DNA of 64,000 nucleotides. Origin: Nodosilinea sp. E11 (GTDB lineage Bacteria > Cyanobacteriota > Cyanobacteriia > Phormidesmidales > Phormidesmidaceae). Below are positions 7,076-15,898 of the stretch, one piece after another; position 1 is the stretch's first letter; the number at the start of each line of letters is the position of its first letter. Under the pieces are notes generated by a model. The model made no database searches and was not told the origin of the DNA. It was given only the letters and a program-made list of their open reading frames with translations. The position numbers and the translations under genes were made by a program. The stretch spans positions 1 through 64,000 of the forward strand of contig NZ_CP136514.1 in assembly GCF_032813545.1 (NCBI RefSeq), in the 5' to 3' direction.

Positions 7076-7285
7076 ATGAACACCACCTTTGAAGCAACGA
7101 ACAGCCAATACTACGCCCTGGAAAAGGCCAGAGAGAGCTTTGGGCGGCAGTGGAAGGCCAAGCTGAGAGTCTGTTGGGAAACCGGTGTGTACCCCCGTTC
7201 CCTGAGCCCGTACAAGCCCGAACTACAACACGTCAGGAATGGCGGCGGGCCTAACTGGTTGACCCAGTTCAGATTCGACGGCTAA
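7076..7285 (+). CDS. Small hypothetical protein (69 aa)
   Basis: Begins MNTTFEATNSQYYALEKARE. Aromatic and basic, with WKAKLRVCWETGVYPRSLSPY and a Gly-rich end; no membrane segment or motif that I know. Codon use is regular and the ATG has CACCGAAACACC upstream, a weak ribosome site. It follows orfB by about 150 bp and may be part of the same island. Function unknown; the short length keeps confidence moderate. Confidence 0.45.
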   Translation: MNTTFEATNSQYYALEKARESFGRQWKAKLRVCWETGVYPRSLSPYKPELQHVRNGGGPNWLTQFRFDG

Positions 7286-7532
7286 TCCCCGGAGGGCTCC
7301 TGTAAACCCCTCCGGCAGGGTGCGATCGCTGCTCCCCTCTCTGTGGGAATACGCTTCGAGCAGCCGCTACAGCACCAAAACAACGTTGCAAAGGAGGGCT
7401 AAGCCGACAAGACGTTGCGATCGCACTCTCCCCAGAGGCCACTACATTCATCTAAGCTTGATATTTATATTTACAAGTGCAACTTTGATTGATATGGGCT
7501 ACGCTTGCCCTGTACCGTAATGGAGTTGTCCT

Positions 7533-7787
7533 ATGAGCGCGGGTTTGATGCCGACAATGTGGCGGCTGAATGAGTTAATGGCCCGGCATCGGGTTTCGGG
7601 AAAGGCGCTGGCTGATGAGCTGGGCATTAGCACCAATGCTGTGTCGGCACTGCGCACGGCTGAAACAATGCCCAAAATCAACGGCCATCGCCTTGACCAG
7701 ATTGCTGCGGCGCTCACTACGTTGTCTAAATTTGGGGGAACAGTACGAGGCGTTGACCTCCTCGAAGATAGGGAGTCGGGCGCATGA
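7533..7787 (+). CDS. Xre/Cro-type HTH transcriptional regulator
   Basis: 84 residues. The N-terminal two thirds form a classic Xre HTH: WRLNELMARHRVSGKALADE, then LGISTNAVSALRTAETMPKI, with hydrophobic residues placed as in the five-helix lambda-repressor fold (about 10-66), then a short acidic tail. GGAG precedes the ATG by 7 nt. Its stop overlaps the start of a 32-codon frame at 7784 (ATGA). It probably controls island genes, possibly through the ACTGCAAT/ATTGCAGT sites upstream of orfA, but there is no direct evidence for that link. Confidence 0.8.
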   Translation: MSAGLMPTMWRLNELMARHRVSGKALADELGISTNAVSALRTAETMPKINGHRLDQIAAALTTLSKFGGTVRGVDLLEDRESGA

Positions 7788-7882
7788 GCAAGTCGCAGAG
7801 CGATCGCTCCCAGGAGAACATCCATGCCGCCACTGACCCGGAACAGTGCCGTGAGATGGGCAGGCGCAATGGGTGGGATTAA
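7784..7882 (+). CDS. Very small coupled ORF after the Xre regulator
   Basis: Encodes 32 residues (MSKSQSDRSQENIHAATDPE...), hydrophilic, ending RRNGWD. Its ATG overlaps the regulator's stop as ATGA, the usual sign of translational coupling. No family is recognised. It may simply be a chance frame. Confidence 0.3.
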   Translation: MSKSQSDRSQENIHAATDPEQCREMGRRNGWD

Positions 7883-7967
7883 AAAATGTGAGGCGGAACA
7901 AAGACCCTATACTCCAAGGTCGATTGTGTGTTTTAGAGTGAACAAACCAGATTTGAGGACACCCGTT

Positions 7968-8339
7968 ATGGCGACTAACGAAACCTGGATCATCTACAAA
8001 GCAGACTCCAGTAGCGCCCCAGGGTGGGAGGATCGCCACCTTTCGCCTAACGGTGGACTGACGGCCATCCTGGCTGAGGAATGGAACTGGTCAGAGCAGA
8101 TCCCCAAGGTGGGCGATCGCACTCGGGATTATGCCAACCTGACAGACCCCGGCAACGGTGTCACCCATGGCAAGGATGGAGACTGGGTCGTGGCTGAGGT
8201 GCAGCAATTCAACAGCCCCGACACCGACATGACAATTATGATTTGTGTGTGCAGCTACCAGCCCATCGAGGCCCAATGGCAGGAACTACGACGCGGTGCC
8301 CCCATCACTGCTGAGTCCCTGGCTGGGGTGGCCCGATAG
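7968..8339 (+). CDS. Conserved hypothetical protein, paralog of the gene at 44749-45177
   Basis: 123 residues from the ATG preceded by TTGAGGAC. The N-terminal WIIYKADSSSAPGWEDRHL, the central LTAILAEEW and the C-terminal DGDWVVAEVQ...MICVCSYQPI align with YIIFRAEKRELGWKERKL, LTRILAEHF and QGDWEVSRVE...LVVLCYCKYSPI of the protein at 45177-44749. The two define a small soluble alpha/beta family that I cannot name. No catalytic residues are obvious; conserved positions are mainly Trp/Gly and hydrophobic. Function unknown. Confidence 0.7.
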   Translation: MATNETWIIYKADSSSAPGWEDRHLSPNGGLTAILAEEWNWSEQIPKVGDRTRDYANLTDPGNGVTHGKDGDWVVAEVQQFNSPDTDMTIMICVCSYQPIEAQWQELRRGAPITAESLAGVAR

Positions 8340-8537
8340 CGCGATCAGGCCGCCTCTCTCTTCCCCATAAAGCCCCCCATGGGCCAGCGGTGCCCTGCCC
8401 CGATCGACAGCAATGGCCCTGCCCTATCGGTACGGTGCTACAAGTGTGCCCTGGGGTGAGCGGTGGAAATGGGAGCGGTGGCAAAGAGAAACCTAGTCAG
8501 GAGGATTCTGGCAATGGCACTGGTAGAGGACAGGTAG

Positions 8538-8777
8538 GAGACTTGCGATTGTACCTGCATTCGCCCAAAAGAATTAGTCGAGGAGTTCTGCGATCGCATT
8601 CGCACCACCGGTATCCCTGACGAGTGCCCTGTGATGGCTGACTTCAAAGCATTCCCCCCACGCTGGTTAATGACGGTTGCCCACCTGAACCACGTTTCAT
8701 CAGACTACGATCACACCAACCTGAAAGCGCTCTGCAACCCGTGCCACTGTCGCTATGATCTACAGCAGATGGGCTAA
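8538..8777 (+). pseudogene. HNH endonuclease remnant without start
   Basis: The frame is open from a stop at 8535-8537 to TAA at 8775-8777. It encodes CTCIRPKELVEEFC, then LMTVAHLNHVSSDYDHTNLK and ALCNPCHCRYDLQQMG. This is the beta-beta-alpha metal HNH core, with AHLNH and the Cx2CHxxYD zinc-type segment. The first part of the protein and any plausible ATG are missing, so it is probably a broken phage or mobile-element HNH nuclease, or a gene with an unusual start. Confidence 0.6.
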
Positions 8778-9210
8778 AAGATCATGCTCAAGCAAGAGCG
8801 CCACCGCCAGATCAGGATTGAAAGAGTGTAATGGCAACGCTCAAAGGAATACAGCTAGCCCTGCTGCCGGAGATAAAACCCTACTGGCTGGAGAACCCAG
8901 GGCCACCCCAACCGGAACGTCTTTGTTCTGGGGGAAATGAGGCGCGGCCACCTAGCCCCGCTCAAATGGCCCTGGAACGGCCGGAAGCTGTCCCGAACGC
9001 TTACAGCGTTTTCCACTCTAGTGAGGTACGAATCAAGATCTGAGATTCCTACATAGCAAGTGTTTCGGGTCTTTTGCTGTACCTCAACAGGCTGAGAAAT
9101 GCTGTATACCCTGGTCAACGTCGCCACAGCCCCAGCGGCAAGGCCAGTGAGAAATTCGGGATATACTAGAAACTTTTCTGGCAAATAAAATCTTAATTTG
9201 AGATATTCAG
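8778..9210. other. Intergenic stretch with no supported gene
   Basis: 433 bp between the HNH remnant and the first glycosyltransferase gene. A 70-codon frame at 8831 is Pro-rich with no recognisable features and overlaps a longer frame on the other strand, so I do not call it. Base composition drops from GC-rich to AT-rich after about 9150, marking the edge of the polysaccharide cluster. Confidence 0.4.
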
Positions 9211-11502
9211 ATGAAAAAACTGCCTTTCTTAAACAATTACGGCAACGTCACTGATGTCTCTTTCAGGCGGGGAATCATTAACAATGTGCCTCAATCTACC
9301 AATCGAGTAGCACTATTGGTTACCTCTGAGTATGAGGGCATTTTTAGGAATGGCGGCATTGGTACTTATTACTGCACGCTTAGTAAGAACCTGGCTACGG
9401 AAGGGTTCTATGTGGTGCTATTACTATGCCAAAGCCAGGGAATAATCGTGAGTAAGTCAACTATCCCTACTGTGGGACAGGTTTTTTTGACTAGCGAGTG
9501 CAATCAAGTGCTGGATCTACAACCCACTCACCAGGCTTTGTTGTCTCAGCTTAAGCCATGGGAATGGGTAACTTATGAAAGCTATTGCGCACTATTTTTT
9601 ACTCAGGCGATCGCCAAAACTTTCCCGCATGCCTATATATACGTTGAGTTCCCAGAGATGCTGGGTTTTGGATACCAAACCATACAAGCAAAACAGGCAG
9701 GAATTCTAGGGAAAAATTGTGCGATCGCAGTTACCCTGCATAGCGGCCAGGAGTGGCTTACTGAAGCTCATGAACACTATAATCAAGCTAGTCCTCAATG
9801 GTTTTGGCAAACAAGCCATTATGAGCAGTATTCTTTTGAGCACGCTGATTTAGCCTTTTTTCTTTCTCACTATTTAAAGGAAAAAGTAGAAAAATACGGC
9901 TGGAAAACTGACCACGCCTTGCATTTGCCCTATTGCTTTCCAGTAATTGAAGCAACGTCAGAACCTGCCACCTCTGGAAGCAATTTTCAACTGCCGATTA
10001 AAGATTCTTCTGTCCCACTAGTCTTTTTTGGTCGACTAGAGGAGAGAAAGGGACTATTAACTTTTCTAGAATCACTTCGGCTGCTTGATCGCAGCATCAT
10101 AGAAAAAATTCATATCATTTTCTTAGGCAAAAATGTTGAACTTCATACGACGGATTTACAAGGATTAGACAGCCAAGACTACATTCAGCAAGTATTAGAC
10201 AAAGAGTACCAATATAACATTATTATTGATTTGTTTAGTCAAGATGCAATTCAGCTAATTAGCAGCCTAGATAATCCAATTGTCTGTCTAACTAGCCACC
10301 AAGAAAATTTCCCTAATGCTGCCTTAGAAATGGGGCAATTGCCAATTAGTCTAGTCGTTGCTGACACAGGTGGATTTCGAGAGACACTGAGTTTGATTGG
10401 GCATACTCAGGGAGTACATTGGTTTAGCCCGAAAAATTCAAATTCACTAGCAAAGACTATCACTCAAGTATTAGCAGTGCATCCAGAAAAAATCAGCGCA
10501 CCCTATAGAGAGTTTCTTCATTTTGTCAATCGGCGCTTGCTGAATCAAAGGCTTGAGTACATGAGGCAAGCTTTCCCTTTAGAACTTTTAGAAGATGGGC
10601 ACGAAGGCAGCAGTCAAACCAGGCGATGGGTACTAGGTATGACATCTATGGAAGAGCAACTTTTCTTAGAAAATTATGCTCAAAATGAATATTCAGGCCG
10701 AGGAGAGATTGTAGAACTCGGCTGCTGGTTTGGTTCATCTACGATTTCTTTGGCAATGGGCCTTGAGAACAATGCTTCTGTCATCAATAAAGACCAACGA
10801 ATTCATGCTTATGATCTCTTTGTTTGGCAGACAACAGCAAACATGGAGCAAAGCGTTCTGGGTACTTCACTGCAAGGCAAATATAGTGACGGAGATAGTT
10901 TCTTAGATGAGTATCTAGAGCGAATTAGTCCCTGGAAGCATTTTGTCGAAGTCTATCCTGGTGATCTGACAGAAATCGGTTGGGGGCAGGGCGAAATTGA
11001 GTGCTTATTTATTGATGCGATGAAATCTTGGGAATTAGCAAACAGTATTTTGAAAAACTTCTTTCCTCGTCTGATTCCAGGGTTGTCATTCATCATCCAT
11101 CAGGATTTCGCTCACTTTTATACTGTTTGGATTCATCTGCTGATGTATCGGTTAAGGGACTATCTAGTTCCAATTGAGCATCCTTTTATTTATTCCTCTA
11201 GAGTATTTCAGCTTGTTAAACCGATCTCAAATAGAGTTCTACAAGAAGTTTATTCATTTAGTAGCTTTACAGAGGCGGAAGTTGAAGCAACCTTTGCCTA
11301 TTCGCTGAATATTACGGCTGAGAAAATGAGACCGAATATTTTAGCGGCTAAAGTGATGTACTTTGTTCATATCAGAAACTTTGAAAGAGCAAAAATAGAG
11401 TTTAAGGACGCGATCGCAAATCTTGATCCTTGTGACTGGTTAGAGTTGGCTGATGTTCAAAAAGCGGCAAGTGCATACTTTGGGGTTGATCTCTTAAGCT
11501 AA
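9211..11502 (+). CDS. Glycosyltransferase family 4 fused to a SAM-dependent methyltransferase
   Basis: 763 residues. The N-terminal GT-B part (about 30-455) has the glycine-rich loop YEGIFRNGGIGTYY, the hinge LVFFGRLEERKGLL near 270 and the acceptor/donor motif ENFPNAALEMGQLP with TGGFRET. The C-terminal part (about 470-690) has a SAM-binding motif GEIVELGCWFGSSTISLAM near 498 and LFIDAMKSWE, as in TylF/macrocin O-methyltransferase-like sugar methylases. It probably transfers a sugar and methylates the glycan in the cytoplasm. The gene is AT-richer than the flanking island. Its GT4 half is homologous to the N-terminus of the convergent gene at 11526-15590. The sugar specificity cannot be read. 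Confidence 0.82.
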   Translation: MKKLPFLNNYGNVTDVSFRRGIINNVPQSTNRVALLVTSEYEGIFRNGGIGTYYCTLSKNLATEGFYVVLLLCQSQGIIVSKSTIPTVGQVFLTSECNQVLDLQPTHQALLSQLKPWEWVTYESYCALFFTQAIAKTFPHAYIYVEFPEMLGFGYQTIQAKQAGILGKNCAIAVTLHSGQEWLTEAHEHYNQASPQWFWQTSHYEQYSFEHADLAFFLSHYLKEKVEKYGWKTDHALHLPYCFPVIEATSEPATSGSNFQLPIKDSSVPLVFFGRLEERKGLLTFLESLRLLDRSIIEKIHIIFLGKNVELHTTDLQGLDSQDYIQQVLDKEYQYNIIIDLFSQDAIQLISSLDNPIVCLTSHQENFPNAALEMGQLPISLVVADTGGFRETLSLIGHTQGVHWFSPKNSNSLAKTITQVLAVHPEKISAPYREFLHFVNRRLLNQRLEYMRQAFPLELLEDGHEGSSQTRRWVLGMTSMEEQLFLENYAQNEYSGRGEIVELGCWFGSSTISLAMGLENNASVINKDQRIHAYDLFVWQTTANMEQSVLGTSLQGKYSDGDSFLDEYLERISPWKHFVEVYPGDLTEIGWGQGEIECLFIDAMKSWELANSILKNFFPRLIPGLSFIIHQDFAHFYTVWIHLLMYRLRDYLVPIEHPFIYSSRVFQLVKPISNRVLQEVYSFSSFTEAEVEATFAYSLNITAEKMRPNILAAKVMYFVHIRNFERAKIEFKDAIANLDPCDWLELADVQKAASAYFGVDLLS

Positions 11503-11525
11503 GGTTGTTTGAATGGTCTGCCTTA

Positions 11526-14500
11526 TCACCTTTTTACGATTTTTTTCAATAAAAGCTTGGTTAGTTGGCGAATGGTCGGTTCTGTCAATAATTCAGTTGG
11601 AACGGCTGTAGGTTGGCTGGCTGTTGTCGGTTCTGCTGTCATTAATGTTTGCAAGTCTTCGAGTAATTCCCAAACAGCCTGCTCCCTATTGGGCATCGTT
11701 GTCGGTTGAGCAAAACCCTGACGCCTTTGGATGGCTTTTGCCAAAGCGGCTTCTACATCGGGATAAGACCGACAAACTTTCGTTTTGGTGGGAGAGTTGG
11801 GATGAGACGCTGTATAGCTTCTAGCCTGCCGATAAGATGCAGCTAAGTAGTAGTCCAGGTAAGGGTCGTGGTCCTGCATGGCTGAATGATGTCCATGCTG
11901 GTTATGCTGCTGGTTGTTGAGATGGGTATAGATCAGCAGAGCAACCTGTGGAAACTCGGCGCGGATTATCGGCAGAAACGACTCGGCAATGGTTGAGCCA
12001 GATACAAAAACAGCATCCGCTCGCCGTGCTTTCAGCAAGTAACGGATACAAGCTAACCAATAGGCTTGATTGAATAGGTTAGGTAGATGAAAAATATCAG
12101 CGGTGGCTGGGTAGAAATATTCTTGGCAGGCGTGGTCTGACGTTGAAGTTGTTATAATCACAACTTCGTAGCCACACTCTGTTAACCAACTAACTAGATC
12201 ACAATTCCATTTAGCCATCTCACTCGTATCTAGTGCGTCACTGAGCAGCATGACCCGTTTGCTCGGCTTAATTGCTGGACGTTGGTTAGCTATCTGAAAC
12301 CGCTCATTTAGTGTATCCAGGATCAACGGAGGTGGTACTAACGACACAATGGGCTGATTAGAAAGCTTATTGTGATAGCGAGATCGGATAGCTGAGAGGG
12401 TGTGTTGAAATTCTGCCGTGGGAGAAGGCGAGAGTGCGGGCGCAGTATGTGGTGTGGCTCGGTAGCCATCTAAATACTCAGGAATTGTCCAACCGAGATG
12501 ATGAGTAGAACTCTGTGCCATGATCTTGAGGCAGTAATCCCACTCAGCGCAGCACAATAACGATTCATCAAATCCACCCGCTTCGTCAACAGCTACCTTG
12601 CGATAAACCGGATGACAGAAGAGCCCTGATTCATTTATAAGAACGTGGAGATAGTTAAGTTCAGTTTGCCACCAGTGTTCTTGGGATTGAAACACAACGG
12701 AGTAGCTATTCACAACCGCCACTGGAGGATGACTTTCTAGAAAGAGAACACATTTTTCTAAGTAGGTCGGGTCGAGTACAGCGCCAATATCAACGAAGCA
12801 GAGGTACTGACCTTGAGCCTGCGAGATTGCCTGGTTGTAGTGGGCTGCAACATTGCTAGAGCTTTCCTGGGCAAGAAGACGAATCTTCGGTGTTCTCTGC
12901 GATAAAGAAGTGAGTAAGCCGTTGTACTCCGGCGTAGTCGAACTGTCTTTAACCAGCAACCATTCAAAGCTTTGTAAGGTCTGATTGGTAATGCTACGGT
13001 AGGTAGTTTCCAGGTATTCATAGCCTTGGACGCAAGAGGAAATAACTGTTACAACTGGGAGCGAAGTAGCTTCTGGCTGAAAGAAGCGAACTTTTTGCCC
13101 TGCCATGCGGGCGATAAAAGCCTGTACGCCGGGTGTATAGGTATGAGCAGGTGGCAGTAGAGGATCGCTTTGAAACTGGCCAAGATGGCGTTTCAGCTTA
13201 AGCCAGCCTCGGCGGAGTCGCCAAAATTTGCTGGCCTGCATTTCATGAATTAGTGATTGCAGTTGTGAGCTTTCAGCTTCTGCTTTTTGAGCCTTCAGCA
13301 TCCAGCTTTGCCACTGGGATTCTAACCAGGCTTTACCCGCTTGCAATTCTTGATTCCAGGGTTCGAAGCGCTGAAGACGTGCTTGGGCCTGAACAAGCTC
13401 TGATTGCAGCTGCTGAGCTGTGATTTGCCACGCCTGATCTTGGGGAGAAGAAGGAGTAGGCAACGATTGCTGAGGGGTAACACGTTGAGTGATCTGCTCA
13501 AATCCGGTTAGCAGCAGATTAATTTGACGGCGGTGCCACTGATCAGATGGAATTTGACCGAGGAACTGACGCAGGTAGTACCGCTCTTTGGGCCAATTTG
13601 TCGCGGGAATCATCACATCTGCATTGGCCTGGATAGTGTATAGCGGATATGGATAGTAGGCAATAGGCTGATCTGTCGCGATCGCAGCGGCAAATAGTTG
13701 CCAGTTCAATCCCAGCAGGCCCTGTTCTTCGTTAAAGGGGAAAGCGTTTAGAAAGGAGCGAGCAAATAATGCTGTGAGATCATAGTGGTGGTTGAACTCT
13801 AACAACTTGAGCAAATTGCCGTCAACCAAGGTGATGTGTTCTGGCTGATCGTCATTTGACAGCACCAACTGTGGACAAACAACGGCAACAGCATCAGATT
13901 CATTGGCAGCAGTTACTAACCGCTCAAGCATGTCTGCTGTGGCCACCTGATTGGCAGGGAAAAAGAGGATATAATTTTCCGTTGCTTGCTGAATTAGATG
14001 GTTATAGGTTATCCCTAAACTCCAACCGTCTTCAACTGTAAGATATTTGTAGTCGGGAAACTGGGTTTGGGCCTGAGCGATCGCTGCCACAGTGGGTTCA
14101 TCAGCCCCGGCGGGTACTACCACGGTTATATTCAGATGCTCATAGGTCTGTGCGGCTAAGCTAGTCAGACACTCCAGCACTGAATCACCAGACTGCCGAC
14201 AGATCAGGATGAGGGTCACATCTGGCGTTAATGGCTCTTTTGGCGCAACCGCGAGAAAGGCTTGGCTCATATATTCTAGTCGCTGATTGAGCAAGTGCTG
14301 GTTGATTTGGTGATGAGTTTCAGGGAACAGAATGGAAGGCTGATCAGAAACAAATTTTACAGCTTGAGTAAGCACCTGGACTAGGGAATTAGCATTGCCA
14401 GGATGAAACCAATGAACTGCGTCTGTACGCTGAGTTAGGTCTAGCGTTTCATGAAAGCCGCCAGTGTCTGATACAACCAAGTGAACCGGCAACTGTCCCA

Positions 14501-15590
14501 TTTCTAAGGCAGCATTTGGAAAGTTCTCTTGCAAACTGGTAAGGCAGACGATAGGGTGGTTTAAGTTTGCGATCGCAGCAACCGCTTCCTGACTGGAGAA
14601 ATCAGTACATAAGGTATAGGTAAATTCATCGCTCAATTCGCGTTCAATGTAGTGCTGGCTATTGAGGGCCGCTAGGCAGGGCGAATGAAGCGGAACTACC
14701 TTGCCCATAAAAATTAGGTGGATTTGGTCAGCAACGGTTGGCTCAAGTAGTTTCACCGCCTCTAGAAAGTCGCATAGCCCTTTGCGCTCTTCCAGTCGTC
14801 CAAAAAATACTACTGGAATGTGATCGGGCTTAATTTCAATGGTTTTAGCAGGGCTATCTTCTAGGGGCAGTTGGAAAGTAGGGATAAAATAGGGTAAGTG
14901 TTTAACATGATCCGTTTTCCAGCCGTAGCTAGCTACCTTTTCCTTAAGGAACTGGGAGGGAGAGTAGGTAACGTCTGCATTTTCATAGGAGAACTGTTCG
15001 CAATGGTAGGCTTGCCAAAACCAGCGGTCATCTATACTTTGATACTGGCTGTTGATCTCTCGTAGCCATTCAAAGCTGCCGTGGGATGTTACACCGGTCA
15101 AACAATTATGACTTAAATACCCTGCTTGCTTTGCCTGAATCGTGTGGTAGCCAAAACCCCAAATCTCGGGAAATTCGGCATATATAATTGCCTCAGAAAA
15201 AGCTGATTCAAGAGCCTGAATAAAAAATAGGCAGCAGATGCTGTGGTAGCTGAAGCTACGACTGGCATGGTCTCTCTGAGCTGCATTGAGAATGTGTTGA
15301 TGTAGCGGTTGAAGGATTAACAGTTCGGGGATCTGCCCGACTGAAACAACCTGCACAATGTGGTCAAATTGACATTTTTCTTGATGCTCAAGATTTGCTT
15401 GACAAAGCAATAGAATAACCGTCCAGCTATCAGCAGACAGTTTTTGACTGAGATTGGTATAATAAGTGCCAATTCCTCCGTTATGAGTTAGCCCCTCAAA
15501 TTCGTTACTGACTAAAACAGCAATCTTTTGAGTTGAAATGTTTATTTTTTCTGCAAATCTGGGCTGAAGAACAGCCTTAAATTCAGCCAT
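11526..15590 (-). CDS. Giant multi-domain glycosyltransferase (GT4-GT2-coiled coil-GT2-partial GT4)
   Basis: 1354 residues. Order: a GT4 domain (about 20-450; THNGGIGTYY, VVFFGRLEERKGL, ENFPNAALEMGQLP); a GT2-like domain (about 455-700); a coiled coil (about 715-800, QITAQQLQSELVQAQARL) ending in a SKFWRLRRGWLKLKR segment; a second GT2-like domain (about 815-1090); and the N-terminal lobe only of a GT4 (about 1130-1290). The last two parts match the first half of the protein at 22460. The second GT2 has FVDIGAVLDP where that protein has FMDLDDLIDP, so its metal-binding DxD is lost. The N-terminal GT4 looks functional; the C-terminal half may be structural or decayed. Confidence 0.82.
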   Translation of the reverse strand: MAEFKAVLQPRFAEKINISTQKIAVLVSNEFEGLTHNGGIGTYYTNLSQKLSADSWTVILLLCQANLEHQEKCQFDHIVQVVSVGQIPELLILQPLHQHILNAAQRDHASRSFSYHSICCLFFIQALESAFSEAIIYAEFPEIWGFGYHTIQAKQAGYLSHNCLTGVTSHGSFEWLREINSQYQSIDDRWFWQAYHCEQFSYENADVTYSPSQFLKEKVASYGWKTDHVKHLPYFIPTFQLPLEDSPAKTIEIKPDHIPVVFFGRLEERKGLCDFLEAVKLLEPTVADQIHLIFMGKVVPLHSPCLAALNSQHYIERELSDEFTYTLCTDFSSQEAVAAIANLNHPIVCLTSLQENFPNAALEMGQLPVHLVVSDTGGFHETLDLTQRTDAVHWFHPGNANSLVQVLTQAVKFVSDQPSILFPETHHQINQHLLNQRLEYMSQAFLAVAPKEPLTPDVTLILICRQSGDSVLECLTSLAAQTYEHLNITVVVPAGADEPTVAAIAQAQTQFPDYKYLTVEDGWSLGITYNHLIQQATENYILFFPANQVATADMLERLVTAANESDAVAVVCPQLVLSNDDQPEHITLVDGNLLKLLEFNHHYDLTALFARSFLNAFPFNEEQGLLGLNWQLFAAAIATDQPIAYYPYPLYTIQANADVMIPATNWPKERYYLRQFLGQIPSDQWHRRQINLLLTGFEQITQRVTPQQSLPTPSSPQDQAWQITAQQLQSELVQAQARLQRFEPWNQELQAGKAWLESQWQSWMLKAQKAEAESSQLQSLIHEMQASKFWRLRRGWLKLKRHLGQFQSDPLLPPAHTYTPGVQAFIARMAGQKVRFFQPEATSLPVVTVISSCVQGYEYLETTYRSITNQTLQSFEWLLVKDSSTTPEYNGLLTSLSQRTPKIRLLAQESSSNVAAHYNQAISQAQGQYLCFVDIGAVLDPTYLEKCVLFLESHPPVAVVNSYSVVFQSQEHWWQTELNYLHVLINESGLFCHPVYRKVAVDEAGGFDESLLCCAEWDYCLKIMAQSSTHHLGWTIPEYLDGYRATPHTAPALSPSPTAEFQHTLSAIRSRYHNKLSNQPIVSLVPPPLILDTLNERFQIANQRPAIKPSKRVMLLSDALDTSEMAKWNCDLVSWLTECGYEVVIITTSTSDHACQEYFYPATADIFHLPNLFNQAYWLACIRYLLKARRADAVFVSGSTIAESFLPIIRAEFPQVALLIYTHLNNQQHNQHGHHSAMQDHDPYLDYYLAASYRQARSYTASHPNSPTKTKVCRSYPDVEAALAKAIQRRQGFAQPTTMPNREQAVWELLEDLQTLMTAEPTTASQPTAVPTELLTEPTIRQLTKLLLKKIVKR

Positions 15591-15898
15591 TTTTAGCTAG
15601 AGACTAGGGGCAGTATAATCGATATATCGACGCTCTTGACAAAGCATAATTTTGAGGATTAACTAATCTTCAGTACTTTTTTTCAAAGCCAAAAATATCT
15701 AGAATTTCAAGTAGAGAATAGCAAGATTTTTGCTGGTGAATCGATTGATTGATAACGGGAATTTATACTAACTGTTTTCATGAAAAATATTAACTATTAA
15801 ATTTGTCAACGGGTTTCGCTTCTTTGCGCTTGATTTAATCATCTACTATACAATAACTTTCAGTTCGTTGTTGATTCTTTAAGGTCAAGTTAATTTGG
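15591..15898. promoter_or_regulatory. Divergent AT-rich promoter region
   Basis: 308 bp between the start of the giant glycosyltransferase (minus) and the GT2 gene (plus). Strongly AT-rich, with TCGATATATCGA near 15619 and several A/T tracts (for example TTTTTTTCAAAG). Promoters for both genes must lie here, but no specific operator is identified. Confidence 0.45.

Noticed and set aside
8831..9043. A 70-codon frame after the HNH remnant
   Set aside because: Pro-rich, no ribosome site, no recognisable motif, and an equally long frame lies on the other strand; more likely non-coding.
1..9200. CRISPR array or V-K type repeat near the transposition genes
   Set aside because: The repeated units here are HIP1 octamers, 19-bp end repeats and orfAB copies; none has regular repeat-spacer spacing or the V-K repeat ending in GTTGAAAG.
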